Assembly (NCBI GenBank): GCA_007644065.1
Contig: VJWN01000009.1
Location: forward strand, 806,001 to 870,000
Direction of reading: 5' to 3'
Origin: Margaritispora aquatica
Taxonomy: Eukaryota > Ascomycota > Leotiomycetes > Helotiales > Discinellaceae
Length of the DNA: 64,000 nt
The notes beneath the pieces are model-generated. The model did not search any database. It was given only the letters and a program-made list of their open reading frames with translations, and was not told where the DNA came from. Position 1 is the stretch's first letter. Every line of letters starts with the position of its first letter. Both the position numbers and the translations under genes were made by a program. This document shows positions 1-12,816 of this stretch, in pieces.

Positions 1-2783
1 CTGGATGCTTGGTTTAGGGTTTGAACAGTTGATGTTGTTTGACCTGCCGTGCGTTATTGAAAACAGTATTGCATGAGCAGAATGGTATTTATGGTGTTGT
101 GGAAGTAGGACAATGTTGTTGCTTTTGATTCATAGCACGTCATTCTCGGGTCACTCAACGACTCATAGCACACTTGCAAGCCGATTATGGCCCACAGAGA
201 GCGATTGCAATTGTACAGTGATACATAAATCACCCAGTGTCCGAACGACTTGACCACACTATTTGTCGCTTAGCTCACTTAGAAACATTTACATATATGA
301 CGGTCTGTACTGTGTAGAGGATTTCTAAGTGGGGCGGAGTCAAGATAAAACTTGAATGTGATGAACTGGTAAGATAATAGTATAGTGGGAGCTAAGAAAA
401 TCACGAGTGTTTCGTGACATATATACATTTTACCCATGGAATCAATGCAAATTTATTGAGGCATCAAATGTGAGGTGTTTTGAGGCTGTCAGAGTGAACA
501 AGCAAAACTACCCTTTGTTTGGTAAGAGCTAGCGCCCTGGGTAAGATGATCAGAATAGATTTTTGGTTGAAGTCATCTAAATTACATGTGCTGATTATTT
601 AATTTGGCATTATTTCATGATGTTACATCCAAAGCAAGCTGATTTCTTGTACAAGTTGTACCTTTTCTCAACCCCTCACTTCCCCTTTCCGACCAGTCCA
701 GACTTTAAAGCAACGCCATTTCTACCGTAAGGCAATAATAGCTCCTCAACTTGACCTTTAAACCCATTCTTCGCAGTGTCTCCACGCCATCCAGCCAGAA
801 TTTCAAAGTCTATTGCTCACCAATCCATGAAACATGCTCTACGGTAAGCCCAGGCTACAGATCAATGCTACGTCCTCCCTAGCATGAGACTATTCCCACG
901 ATCATCAGAACCTTATTCATATCAAGCCTTCTTACTAGCTTTGAGATCTTACCTAGTAGCCTCATCTCCACTCAAACCATTTCCCTCAACTTGTACTTCA
1001 GAAATTCTTTCGGGACATCCTCATATGTCGCTTCTGGATCTTGGTCGAAATGAGCAGAGGAGTTCCGCGAGATTTCTTCAGGGACATGGTAATTGATGCC
1101 GAATAGGTGACCGCTGATACAGATCTTGTCTGTTCTGATAGATCTGTTGGAGATAGCTGACTTGTTGTTAGTTTGGTGGGAGGATGATTAGCTAGTTTTT
1201 GACGACATTTTGACCAATTTTCTAGAAGTCTTTTAGCTGAGAAATTAACGGAAGCCTTGGACAATGCTTTGTAGAGTCAGATATGAAAACGCGTGAATCT
1301 GCTTTTGGGGGTAAGTAGAAATTGAGACCCCTTTTTCCTGCTTCGCGAAGGCCCCTTTGATGTCAATTTTTTTTTAGTTATTACTGTGATTCACTTCAGT
1401 TGGTATGTTTTCCCTGTTAGTAGTGCTATTAAAACACGACATTCAACGACTCCTAAAACAACAGCATCCCTCTAGCCTTTTTTTTTCAGTTCGCGTCGTG
1501 GTTTATGACAAGCTCGACACAGCAAGTCTTCCAGTTGGTTCATGGCGCAAGACTGTCGAAATTTAGCATTGGTCTGGAAATTTCATTATTGACAGCTGCT
1601 CACTTCCAACTTCTTTTGAAATTATTTTCGAAGAACCATCTTATAGCACGTCCAAGTCTCTCCCATTTTTTTTCCTTTCACCTTCTCCGTTGCTTCTGCC
1701 TCTTTGCATCTTACCTGGCCTATTGCAATATTGTCCATGGTGTTGTTCTGTTGGTTGAGTGAGGTTATATCAAGCTTAGTGAGTTTAAGTTGACCACAAA
1801 GTTCTTCGATCTTCCAGTATTTAAGTTTTTGTATGAATATTGAAGTCGTTCATGCCTGGGTCACGGTCTGAAAATCTAATTCATGAGCCTCGGCGTGATG
1901 ATAATTGAACCACCCAAACATCAAGTTGACCATCATCTGTAGTGGTTCGTGATATTGACTACAGTCATTAGTCATTGATTATTTGTTTTCGAATGTGAAT
2001 TCAACCAAGCGATTTCGTTTTCGCTGCATGTGCTTACGACAGCAACACTCGAGAAAAAAACAATAATTTTCCTAAAAAGTGTTGAAGATCAAACTAACGA
2101 ACCTGAAAACGGAACTCAATATGCTGGCCCGAAGACCCTCATATTGTGTGATTGACTTCTTTCTTGCATTTCGATCTCGATTTCGATCTCGGGTTTGTCC
2201 AGGCTGGATTGTTGCTATAAAAACAAGCTTTCTCGCTTAAGTTGTAAGCTTTCAAGGGGCGTTCGTTGCCCAGTGGTTACGAGGGTCATAAACCTCCACT
2301 TACTTACTGCCACAACGGTAACCCAAACTTTCATTGATGCACTTCCAAGCCTCTTCTCTCAGCTTCTCATCCACTCACTAAAATCCAACTACCACAGTTC
2401 AGTCCGAATCAAAGCCGAATGCACTCAACCTCCAAGGCACGTTCCTGAATACTAAATGCACTTCTGGCAGGCCGTACGCAATAAAGAGGAGATGAATCCA
2501 CATCTTGACCTTGTTCCCGATGCAAAGAAGTGAAGCCCGCAGGAAGCTTCTTTCCTTATCGCCAATCAAAGATCCACGTTCATGCCCGTGATACAGGTAC
2601 ATTGAAGAGCTACTGCCGGCATCCTAGCTTAGCTGGTAAGAATCCCACTCAAGCACTTGATGACGGCGGAGTTTCAACAAACTTGGATGATAGACGCAAT
2701 TATAAAATAAGGCATAATTCCTTCTTTCGTTGCGGTATCCTGCTCTGAAACATTCTGGTGATTGTGTGTCATTGAAGTGCACA
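1..2783. other. intergenic region, no gene seen
   Basis: I see no convincing gene. The open frames here are all under 90 codons, lack family motifs and carry no plausible chain of splice sites. The last part is the upstream region of the sphingomyelinase gene, including the TATA-like box listed separately. Confidence 0.6.
2701..2708 (+). promoter_or_regulatory. TATA-like box upstream of sphingomyelinase gene
   Basis: TATAAAAT lies 83 bases before the chosen ATG, a position compatible with a core promoter and a short leader. This is an inference from sequence and spacing only. Confidence 0.35.
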
Positions 2784-4886
2784 ATGGCAAAAGCTTCCCT
2801 CTATATCTTTGCAGCTTTGTCTGTAGCGAGAATCAGTTCAGCTCAATTGCCAGGAGCAGCCTCATACGTTGTCAACTCAGGCTTTCCAACCTCCATCTTC
2901 TCAAGCTACTATGTCAAGCCTGGTCCAACTCAAGAGCCTCAACCAGCTCTGTTTGACCCAATCTTGAACTACACCTATCCTCTCAACCTGACAGACGCAA
3001 CGACAATACCCACAGCTGATCTCGATCCCGTATACTATCCTCCTGGAATTGAAAATCTAACCAATGCTACTTCCGAGGCATTGGTGGCACTCGCCATGGC
3101 CGAGATCAAGAGCATCATCTATGAGGATGGTGGTCTAGCAAACAACTGCTCAAAATGCATTGCTGCATTGAGCGTTGGCAAAGTCTTGGCCCAGACAGCA
3201 CCAACTTTCGTATCAGATGCTATGGTAGCACTCTGTCAAGCTACGGGATTCTCCTCAAATCTCACGTGTCAGAGAACCTACACAGCAGGTAGCTATGGAG
3301 CTATCTGGACCCAGGTCTTGGCTTTGGCTGATGTTACTGGATTGGATGGGAGATACATTTGCAACTCTCTCAGTAGCACGTTCTGTTCAGCTCCTCTGGT
3401 CACGCCTTTGAACATTACGGGTTTGTTTCCTAAGCCCAAGCCTAAGAATGCAACTGCACCGAAAGCAAGTGGAAAGAGGGTCAAAGTCCTTCACTTGTCC
3501 GATTTCCATCTGGATCCAAGATATCAAGTTGCGTCAGAGGCGAATTGTTCGTCTGGTCTCTGCTGTCGATACTCGGGAGCTGCTTCTACCTCTCAAGCTG
3601 TCTTCCCGGCACCATTGTATGGAGCCTACAAGTAAGCCAACTCTCTCATGTTGTGAAATTAAACTAACACATCCAGGTGTGATACACCATATTATCTCGG
3701 TCTTGCAGCACTTCAATCCATCGCCTCCATGACCGGAACAGGAAAAACAGTAGCAAGCCCAGCATGGACTTTGTATACTGGTGATCTCGTGTCTCACGAC
3801 CAGCAATACCAGCTCTCTCGTGAGTATGTTGAATACACCGAGACAAGCATATACTCGATGTTCAAATCCTACATCAAAGGCCCTGTCTTTGCCGTCCTCG
3901 GAAATCACGATTCTAACCCCGAGGCCATTGAGGGTCCACACTCCATGCCGGGCCCTCTCGGGCAGCAATTCTCCTGGAACTACGAGCACGTCTCTGGTCT
4001 GTGGAAGAACAATGGTTGGATCGATGCCAAAACAGCCGAGCAAGCTGCGCTCCATTACGCTGGATACTCCGTCAAGAACCACTATGGCTTGCGTGTCATT
4101 ACCATCAATACCGATTTTTGGCTCAAAGCTAACTACCTCAATTTCATCAACACCACCGACCCAGACGTATCAGGTACCTTCAAGTTTCTGATTAATGAGC
4201 TGCAAGCAGCCGAAGACGCTGGCGAGCGCGTCTGGATCATCGGCCACGTACTCTCTGGCTGGGATGGCTCCAACCCGCTTCCCAATCCCACAGATCTCTT
4301 CTACCAGATCGTGGACCGCTACTCACCACACGTGATTGCGAATATCTTCTGGGGTCATACTCACGAGGACCAAGCGCTCATTTACTACGCCAATAACGGG
4401 ACCGTGATGAATTCCAGTACTGCTCTTGCAACGGCATGGATCGGTCCCTCTGTGACACCGCTCACGAACCTTAATTCCGGATACAGGATGTACGAAGTCG
4501 ATACAGGCTCATTCGATATCTACGACGCTTATACGTTCTACTCAGACGTGAATTCGTACTCTGCGCTCAACTCCACAGGCCCTACTTACAAATTCGAGTA
4601 CTCGACCCGTGAAGCCTACGGTGCAGCCGCGAATTGGCCTGCCAACGCACCATTGAACGCGACGTTCTGGCATAGTGTGACAGAGGCGATGGAGAAGAAT
4701 AGGACGCTGGTTAGTGTGTTCAATGGTTATCAGGGACGCTTGAGCGTCAGAAGTCCAAATTGTACTAGTCAGGCTTGTGCTGAGGCCAAGGTGTGCTATA
4801 TGAGGAGTGGTAGTGCGCCAATTGGGTTGAAGTGTCCGAGGGGGTTTGCGAGCGTGCAGAGTCCATATACGGGGACGAATTTCTAG
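2784..4886 (+). CDS. acid sphingomyelinase-like phosphodiesterase, secreted
   Basis: Predicted secreted calcineurin-fold phosphodiesterase of the acid sphingomyelinase family, which cleaves sphingomyelin to ceramide and phosphocholine in the lumen or outside the cell. Exons 2784-3631 and 3677-4886 with a 45-nt intron give 685 residues. The ATG is the one that starts a clear signal peptide (MAKASLYIFAALSVARISSA, residues 1-20); an earlier in-frame ATG at 2730 would bury it. A Cys-paired saposin-B-like stretch lies around residues 110-210. The metallophosphatase motifs follow in order: LHLSDFHLD near 236, YTGDLVSHD, VLGNHDSNP, a GHVLSGWD segment where family members usually have GHIPPG, and FWGHTHED. 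Many Asn-X-Ser/Thr sites fit secretion. The C-terminus has a Cys cluster and no GPI signal. The family is secure; the natural substrate is inferred. Confidence 0.93.
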
Positions 4887-4999
4887 TGTGGGGAAAGCTT
4901 ACGAGATGAGATGTTCAGAATGCTTGATGATAGAAAGCGAGCTACGAAGGATGACTTAACATGATAATGAAATATATCTAACCACCACTTAGCCAAATC

Positions 5000-6623
5000 T
5001 CACAATTTCGACCTAATCCTCTCTCCAATCTCCCTCCCGACCTCCCCATCAGGCAAGAACCAATCCAAATATCTCTCCGCCACCTCTCTCTCCCCTTCAG
5101 CACCACCGCCCAAACACAAATCAGCATGCCTCTCAGCATCATATCCATAAAACTCCCACACCGCCCTCGGATCCCCATACAAATTCGGACTCCTCCTAAT
5201 CCTCCCCACCATCTCCAACCTCATCTTCTCATCTCTCATCTGACTCGGCTCTCCCCCAGGAAGTTGCCAAATCTGCCCATTCAAAAAACTGATCTGCTGC
5301 TTCAGTCTCGTCTTCGGCATGCGTCCATCCTCATAGACTGCGATAGCTCCTGCAAGACTGAGGTCGCCCTGCACGACGCGCGCGATGCAGCGAGCGAGGA
5401 ACGCCCCGTCTTCAATGGCCGTCGCAGCCCCTTGTGCCATGTGATTCGTCATGCTGTGCGCTGCATCGCCCATCAAGACGACGTTTTTCTGGGCATTACT
5501 CCAGCTTTCAAGTGGGCCAGTGACAAGGAGAGGCCACCGTTGGACCTCGGTGATCATTTCCACGACGCGCTTGATGCGCGGGTCGTAGTCTTTGTAGGTC
5601 TCTCTCATCTCGGCGATTGTCACGTCTTCCACTTTGTCGACGAGCCGATCGAGGTGGTGCGAGAGCACGAGGTTGAAATCTCGCCCACCGGAGATGGGGT
5701 ACGTGATGATGTAGTTCCCGTAGCCCATCCAGACATCCATTTTCATTCTTCCGTGGGCGATGAGTCCTCGTGCAATAGGATCTGCTTCGATCAGCGTGTA
5801 GGGCACAATGGCGCGGTAGGCACAGTTGGTTGTTGGGGGTTTAGGGGAGATACTGGGAAAGAGAGTCTTTCGCACGATGGAGTTGATGCCGTCTGAGCCG
5901 ATGAGGAGATCGAATGTGTGTTCTCGACCGGAAGAGGTGAGAACTGTGACTTTCTTGTCGGAGGAGGAGTGGTCAGTTGAGACTACGCGTGAGGAAGTCA
6001 AGAGGATGGCGCCGTGTTTGAGTGCCACTTTCACCAATGCTGCGTGGAGATGGGCTCGGTGGACTACCCACCATCTATATATGCTTTAGTATGAAGTGCA
6101 ACCTGAGAGGTGAAAGGGGTAGCGAACGGGAACCCAAGATCTCGCCTCATGTCGGGTATCATAGTCGTGTGACCGACTTGCGTGCCATCTCGCTTCCTCA
6201 TGTTCAACTCCTCAATTTCAACGAGGTCTGAGCCGATTACATTTGATACGCCCCATTTTATAAGCAATCTTGAAACATTGGGCGTCATCTAGAAGCAAAG
6301 GTCAGCTGCATATGTTTGATATTATCTCTGTCAACTGTCGCTGGGATATGAGATATGTGAGATGAAATCGTAGTTCACAAAGCCTCACACTGTTCACACA
6401 TGGAATGCGTTCCAACAAGAGGAGGCTCACCTGAATTCCCGCTCCAATTTCTCCAAGTTCAGACGCAGCTTCAAGAACCGTGACTTTGGCTCCAGAGATA
6501 CGCAGTGCTATCGCGGTTGCCAAACCACCAATGCCAGCGCCACAGAGACCGACATGAAGCTTTTGCTTCACCTGTAACTATTTTTAGTCCAGAGCCATCA
6601 ATGTAAGAGACTCAACTAACCAT
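5000..6623 (-). CDS. FAD-dependent monooxygenase, salicylate hydroxylase type
   Basis: Group A flavoprotein hydroxylase, a family that uses NAD(P)H and O2 to hydroxylate aromatic substrates. The model has four exons on the minus strand: 6621-6623, 6431-6571, 6128-6288 and 5000-6074, giving 459 residues. Motifs are the N-terminal GAGIGGLATAIAL dinucleotide loop near residue 11, GSDGINSIVR (DG motif), VLMGDAAHSMTNHMAQGAA (GD motif) and PWWVVHRAHLH, all standard for the family. The first exon is just the ATG: the 49-nt intron begins GTTAGT directly after it and the next exon opens GTG AAG CAA. The third intron uses a weak GTTCGC donor but has a CTAAAG branch site and restores the family motif. 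It lies downstream of a Zn2Cys6 regulator on the same strand. The aromatic substrate is unknown. Confidence 0.9.
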
Positions 6624-7495
6624 GTTTTTAGTTTATGAAAAAATATCGAAGTCGTTACAAGTTTCACTTTCGCCCTGCAGTGTGAGCTGGACTGAGGGGA
6701 TCGACTAGCCTTTCCTCGATTTCACAGCTCAGGAAGAACAATTATATATCAAGAAGACCAGAAAAAAAGGGGAGAAGATAGAAGATATCGACATCGCAAT
6801 CGCTCTTATGCAGGCCAGCACAGAGCCAGATTCATCGAACCTCGACTTTCTTCATGTGTCCGAGGCACCTTCTGAGAGCATCTTGATGCATATTTGAGTT
6901 ATTTCCGGCTTGCAAATCAAGACTCATGCCCGTCGCTATTCACGGACGCCCAATGGCACTATCGAGATCATCCACATCGATTGGATGTCAATATGTACTA
7001 AATGAACTTTGGCTCCGGGAAGAGGCACGGGAAAGTTGGGGGTGGTGGGGGCTGGGAACAACCCCGCCGGATTTAACTTCCAGGTAGATCAACCGAAGTG
7101 TTATTGAAGATTCATCTCGTGATATATCGTAATTCCATTTCTGTCCAGGAATTGGATTGATCATATGAGAGGCGTATTCGCACGAAATATCATCTATCGG
7201 TAGAGTAAGGTGAGGCAGTTGCAAAGTACATGTGAATCTCAAATCGACGACCACGTCCCGTGATCGACAATAGTCGAAATGCTGAATGGTAAACCATGAT
7301 TGAAAACTGCCTGGCGCATCTGATGCGTTAGAAATAGTGGAGGTATTGTCGAGGATATCCAGAAACTGGTTTCGAAGTTCGAGTCTGCATTTCTGAGGCT
7401 CGCTTCTAATCACGAATCGTGGTGCATGTATTGAGAGACTTTTTAGATTGCTGTTTCATAGAGGGTGAGTAGGCGGATCCCCTAACTTGCCTCTG
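6624..7495. other. intergenic region between monooxygenase and regulator
   Basis: No supported gene. A 141-codon minus-strand frame (6988-7413) has no ATG near its start and no recognisable domain. A TATATAAT-like stretch near 6743-6750, about 120 bases before the monooxygenase ATG, is a possible core promoter. Confidence 0.5.
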
Positions 7496-9727
7496 TCAAT
7501 TCAAGTCCATGAGCATACCCTTACTCCAATCAATGCTGTTTAGCCAATCAAAGTCATCATTCCCTTCTGGAAACCAGAACGAGTTACTCGGATCCAGGAC
7601 CTGCAGTTGAGCTTGATCGTCTGGCTGGGTAGGGACTTCAGGCTGTGAATCGAAGACCTGTTCAAGCACTCTCTTTAGCACTCGAGCCATTCTCTGGCAC
7701 AGTTTGTAGTTTCCTGCTCCTGGCTTGACCCATTCCAGAAATCCAATAAGTAGGCTAAGAGACTGCACCACTTCTGAGCAGGAAAAATTGATGTTGTCGA
7801 TTTTGGGCTGGCGCGTACGCTTGAGGAGCTCTGAGCATAGAATGCCAGTTGATGGCATGCCATAACACATGAGCTTGGTACTATTATTAGTTGAAACCCA
7901 GATTCATGGGACTCTTAAACTCATAATATAATCGAAATCATGATGTCGGCCGACACAACGATCTCGGTTAAGCCAGAGAAAGACCACAAGATCCACCACT
8001 TCTCTAGAGACATCGAGCAAATTCTGCTTGCCTTCATTTCCTCGTTCCACGCATAACCTTTCAAGTAGAAAGTGGATCCGCAAGTAGTCAAGCCGAGCGA
8101 ATAACGGTCGCCATATCTCGTGATCTGATAGAGATGCGAGATACTCTTTTGTTATGTGTACCATTTTAGGAACTTCCTTTAAGAATAGTTGTTGAGTTCT
8201 CAGCTTGATTTCTCTAGGTGGATGTCAGCTCGCGGCGTAATTGGAATTGATTTGACGTACTGAACTCGCTCCATGGAAAATTGGGATGCAGTTCCCACGA
8301 ACATCTCCATAACCTCATCCTGAATAAAGGCAGTGGTCACCTTGATGCGACAGATCGTAGCATCGTGTATCTCTCCCCCGGTGCTCCAACCTTCGTAGTC
8401 TAATTGATCCACCTCTCGTTGAAGTCTGTCACCTCCTTCCATAAGAGCTTCATCTGAAATGTCGAATGGGAGTGGACATGAGTAGTGACGATGGCTGAGA
8501 GCCGGAGGTCTTCCAGTAAACATTGCAATTTCTTTGTCGTTATAGAAGCAGCATCCACTGAGACGTTTTCTGACTTCAGATTTGAAGGTTATGGCTAGTT
8601 CTCCTTGGTAGGCATGCAAGCCAATTGCGGTGGCCACAGCAACCATGTCATGATGAAGTCGCCAAACAGAAAGGCCTGTGTATTTGTCAGCCCTGGGTGT
8701 TTAAAAATCGTGGTTGAGATCACCCACAAAAGTCTCCGTTGATCACAGTCTCAAGAAGCAAGTTCCTGTGAAGCATGCTAAGTACAACCAGATTTAAGGA
8801 ATTCCTAGAGAGATGCATGCAACTTTCAGTTGACTTCTTCATCTCTGCAATCAAACTCTTTCGCCCTTGTTTGGTGGTACTGTCCGGAAATTTGTCGAAA
8901 TCAGCATCCGGAAGAGACATGAAACCATAGGCAAGGTTGACTAGCAAGACTCCGATGCTCTCCCACCTAGTATTGATTCCAGAAAATGCCTTGTGCCACT
9001 CTTTAGAATCGTCGGGTTCGTCTAATGGCCCATGACTATTTCTACTTATAATGCTAGCCAATCTCTCTAAATCAGATTCGGTCCTTGGCTTCTTCAACAA
9101 AGGTCGAAATGCATCCCAGAAAGCTCTGAGAATGAACTCAACTGTCAACTTAGACATACCAATCGCCGTAGAATGCGCGAGATGCCACTTGATAAGAGTT
9201 ACACAGGTCTCCTCATCCGGAATCGAGTTCAAAACCTGAAGAGTCATCTTACGCTCTGAGGAGTCGAATTGTAGATTTTCTACAATCTCTTCTTGCTCCA
9301 CATATATGTCTTCATGCTGATCTGGTGAGATTGTGGCAGAGAAGCTAGTAGACCCAAGATACCCCGAAGTATCCTTGAATCTCTCCTGCATATTTGAGAT
9401 CAATGATCTCGGTGTGCCTAGCAAAGTACCGGGAGGGGTGGCAATGTAGACGGATGCCGGAGTAGGCGATTTTGACTGTGCAGGTCTCTTCCCTTGGGTC
9501 ATTGGTGCCTCTAAAACTACACACCGGGTTGGGTCTTTCCGTTTCTTGCATCTGGAGCATGTATTCTCCTGGATGGAGGAGATATCGCAGCGCACTTTGG
9601 CCTTTCGGCATGGTTCACAAGCTGGTTGAAGTCCATTCCGACGCCGACCAACACTTGCTCGTGGTGATTCGGTCATAACCATCACTGAAAGGGCCGCCGG
9701 GGAAAGTATCGTGGCTTTCCTTAGCAA
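7496..9727 (-). CDS. Zn2Cys6 fungal transcription factor
   Basis: DNA-binding regulator with an N-terminal binuclear zinc cluster. The six cysteines are in CEPCRKAKVRCD and CSRCKKRKDPTRC (residues about 36-69), followed by a fungal-specific middle homology region containing LSVWRLHHDMVAVATAIGLH. Four exons: 8728-9727, 8261-8675, 7913-8213 and 7496-7873, about 697 residues. Introns of 52 and 47 nt restore frame cleanly. The last junction is less certain: the only frame-preserving choice I find is a 39-nt intron (GTCCCA...CCAAG), shorter than its neighbours. The C-terminus ends in a Trp/Asp-rich stretch (DFDWLNSIDWSKGM) that could be an activation region. An internal Met at residue 18 is an equally good start. 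It may control the adjacent monooxygenase gene; that is inference from position. Confidence 0.88.
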
Positions 9728-10501
9728 TTTAGGTGTATTATAGATGATTTCTTTTCGAAGGAGAGTAAAGTGGGAAGTGTTATAAGCTAGAGGACTTTGT
9801 CGGTCTTCGCTAATATGTTGAGCCTAAAAATCGGAGTAAGCTTCGGGGTACCCACACCGAGACAACCACGACAAATCATGTTCCTCTGTTCTTAGTAATG
9901 TTTACTTGAAGCTCAAGTAGAGACTTCCGTCAGTCCATGGAGCTTGGTAAGATCAGAGGCATGCAAGACTGTAATACTTGTCTTGATAGAACTTCTCTCC
10001 TTGGACTAGAATGTTTTAAGAGAACAATATGCCTCCGCATCCAGGAACGCAGTGAACTTATTGAGAGTAGATCTGAGAGTAGATCTGAGAGTAGATCTTC
10101 CCAGTTGCCTCTCCAAGGAAAATATTCTCGGTGCCTTTTTTGAAAACAGAAATCGGTAAAGTTGCAGCTTTACTCAATATACGTCTTGAAGAAACACAGC
10201 AAAGGATAAATGGTAGGGTAGGTGCATGAGTTGCAATGCAAGAACCGCACTGGCGGAGGTAAAATACAGACTATTATTGCTCAAAATTGAAAGGGTAAAC
10301 TGCGCAGAGGTTCCCCTCCTTCAACGCAAAATATACACGAACTCAGACGCCCAAGATGTCAAACTAGGCTATGATACACGATGAAATGGCCACACCTCTA
10401 TAGGTGGTATTCCATGCTCTTTGAACACCTCGCCTGCGTTCCGCTTCTGATTCCAACGCCCCGAGCAAAAATCAAATAAATGTCTTATATCTGCCCCCTT
10501 C
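9728..10501. other. intergenic region with a short tandem repeat
   Basis: No gene seen. A 12-base unit (GAGAGTAGATCT) is repeated three times at about 10063-10098. The region holds the upstream sequence of the Zn2Cys6 gene and the 3' end of ATG27. Confidence 0.5.
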
Positions 10502-11582
10502 TCAAACTGCTGCATAACCGCCTCTACTTCCGCCGCCCTGCACGGTGCTGATCACCCTTCTCGACCAGTCCTTTGCCAAGTAGGGCACATCACGGATTGT
10601 ATCGCCGTGTGGGAGTAGATCCCACCCTCGTGCACCGTATCGATTGTAGTTGAGCCATGAGCCAAAGATTAGATAGGTAGCTGTTGAAAGGAACGCACTA
10701 GAGTATGTTAGAATCGGACCAGCGAACGTATGCAGATAATCTCGAGCACTCACATAATAATGAACCAGGTAAAGAAACCCCAGTGGTTGCTTCCCATGGC
10801 ATCCTGGTCTCTCTTCGTGTTCTCACAAGCATATTTTGTCCTCCACTCCAAGAACAAGACGTCCTCCTTCTCGCCAGATTTGTCATACTTCAAGTACTTC
10901 AAACTTGGCACGCTCGACGAGTTCCCAACCTCCGCCCTCTTCTCTTTTCCATTATCGTATTTATCCTCTGGATCCCACAAATTCTCGTCGCCTTCGAGCA
11001 TCTTGTCACAGATGAACTCCACAACTGCTTTCTGTGGTCGCTTCGCCTTGGTCTCTGGGTCTATCAGGAATCCGCCATTTATTGTGAGACGCATGCCCTC
11101 CTTCTCAGAATCCGCGTGCGAGGTCGATGTCCTGAGTCTCTGCCAGTTTGCATCGATGTATCCTCCTCCGTGTTGTTTGAGATCTCCTGCAATGGCGGTT
11201 GCGTGTACGAAGGTGTCCGCCTTGTCGATTTTACTAATCACACGCTCGATCCCACACACTGTGCCTGTTAGTATTACCCCCTTCAACAGGGAGACTGATT
11301 CAAATTACCTCGCGTCCCGCTTGGACACTGTTGGCTCTCTGGGATCTTATCGAAAGACACCCGCCGTAAGGGCCTACAGAGATCGATGGTGTATGTTGTG
11401 TTTTTGAAGCTTGCTTCATCGTCAATAGAATACAACACCGACTTAGGTCCTCCCAGTTTACTCAGATCCCAGGACACTCTATCTGCTTGTATATGGTCGC
11501 AAACTAAGTTCACTGCTGCTGTAAAAGAAAAGAAAACGGTGGAAACTATCACCGCGCTGGCCGGTGCTTGAGGTATCCGCAT
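10502..11582 (-). CDS. ATG27: autophagy protein Atg27-like, type I membrane protein
   Basis: Atg27 is a type I membrane protein with a mannose-6-phosphate-receptor homology domain that helps Atg9 traffic during autophagy and selective Cvt-type transport. Exons 11309-11582, 10754-11264 and 10502-10697 (introns 44 and 56 nt) give 326 residues. I see a hydrophobic N-terminal signal (about residues 1-24), a Cys-containing luminal domain beginning NLVCDHIQADRVSWDLSKLG, and one membrane segment around 248-275 whose sequence is completed across the second intron (FFTWFIIIAFLSTATYLIFG). The cytosolic tail ends GGYAAV, matching the C-terminal YSAV-type sorting signal known in yeast Atg27. It is divergently arranged with the NmrA-like gene. 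Confidence 0.9.
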
Positions 11583-12816
11583 GGTGAAAGAGCTGGCAAT
11601 TATGTAACAAGGAAAATGTGACCTGTATTAGGACGTAGTAGGTTGTTTGTTGAAAGTACAGTTGAAGGGTTGGGTGGCAGAAGTGGAAATGTGAATGAAA
11701 GGTGCCAATCTGAATGTTGTATCTTGGTCATGGCTAGAATCTTGAAGATGACGACCAGCTGCCTCCCGGTTCGTATAGCGTATGACGTATTCGTACTCAG
11801 CTGATACGCCCATACGAGGTGGCTGAAATCGCCAATCTCCAATTAAATGCCCATCACTTTATCTTTAGTCTTCAAAAGTAAACTATATTCCTTCATGCAA
11901 GGTTTTGAATCGAAATTTTTCCTCATCTTCTGTGATTTTAGACATTAGTTCTTTTACTTGATTTGTCAGTCGATATCTACTACCTTGTATAGAGAGGCAT
12001 GCCTTACTTCTTACTTGTACCCATCAATTCCCTACCAGTACGTCGGAATATCCGAATATAGAAGAAATCACTGGGTTCGTCCTCTTGATTGACCACTTCA
12101 TCTCGAATAAGAGATCGCATCATATCAGTCACTTCCTAAGTAGCCATTCATTATTCATCATAGGACAGGAATGTTGTTCCGAAGCATGTCAATTATCTGT
12201 CCTAGATATCATGCTACCTAGAATCATTAGGCGAAGATTGAATGCCACATCAGAATCATCTCATGTAGCATTAAGCCTCTAAACTACTCTCGAAGTTTGC
12301 AAAATCTATCAAAAGCCCAAAATAACGAGCATGAATCTAATGCTTGGCGTCTGAGAATAAAAGACAAGGAAGATCTCAGTATGAACGTCAAGTCTAGTTT
12401 CACACTAGCGACAAATTGCTTTGAACAATACCTTGTATCCTGGAAGATTTATCTACCTTACTCAAAGTAACAATTGTGATACAAAAACACAAATAACTTA
12501 ACATTGGAGATCACAAGTGACTCTCTCCAATACACACACCTGATGATTCAAGCGTATTTGGTTAGCGAAGTACTCGATATGTAGCTTTCATACAGCTTGC
12601 GATTGCTTTCAAAACTGTAAACAGACGGCTCAATTTCCATCTCTTTTAGATACCTACCCAAGGTGCTCTACTAAAGATCAGCTGTCATTTAGCACGTACT
12701 TCGATTGAACTAAAATCGCTTACCCCTCCCAGCCGCTGATCCGAATACTTCAAGAAACAAATCACAACCTTAAATATCTACCCATAAAGTATCAACTGTT
12801 TACGGAGTATTTTAAA
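11583..12816. other. divergent intergenic region, ATG27 / NmrA-like
   Basis: About 1.2 kb between two divergently transcribed genes, so it should contain both promoters. I see no further gene and no convincing promoter element. Confidence 0.5.

Noticed and set aside
5126..5896. 256-codon plus-strand open frame
   Set aside because: It is antisense to the FAD monooxygenase, whose motifs are on the minus strand; no domain is recognisable in the plus frame.
6988..7413. 141-codon minus-strand frame between monooxygenase and regulator
   Set aside because: It opens on GTG with no nearby ATG, has no motif and no splice continuity with either neighbour.
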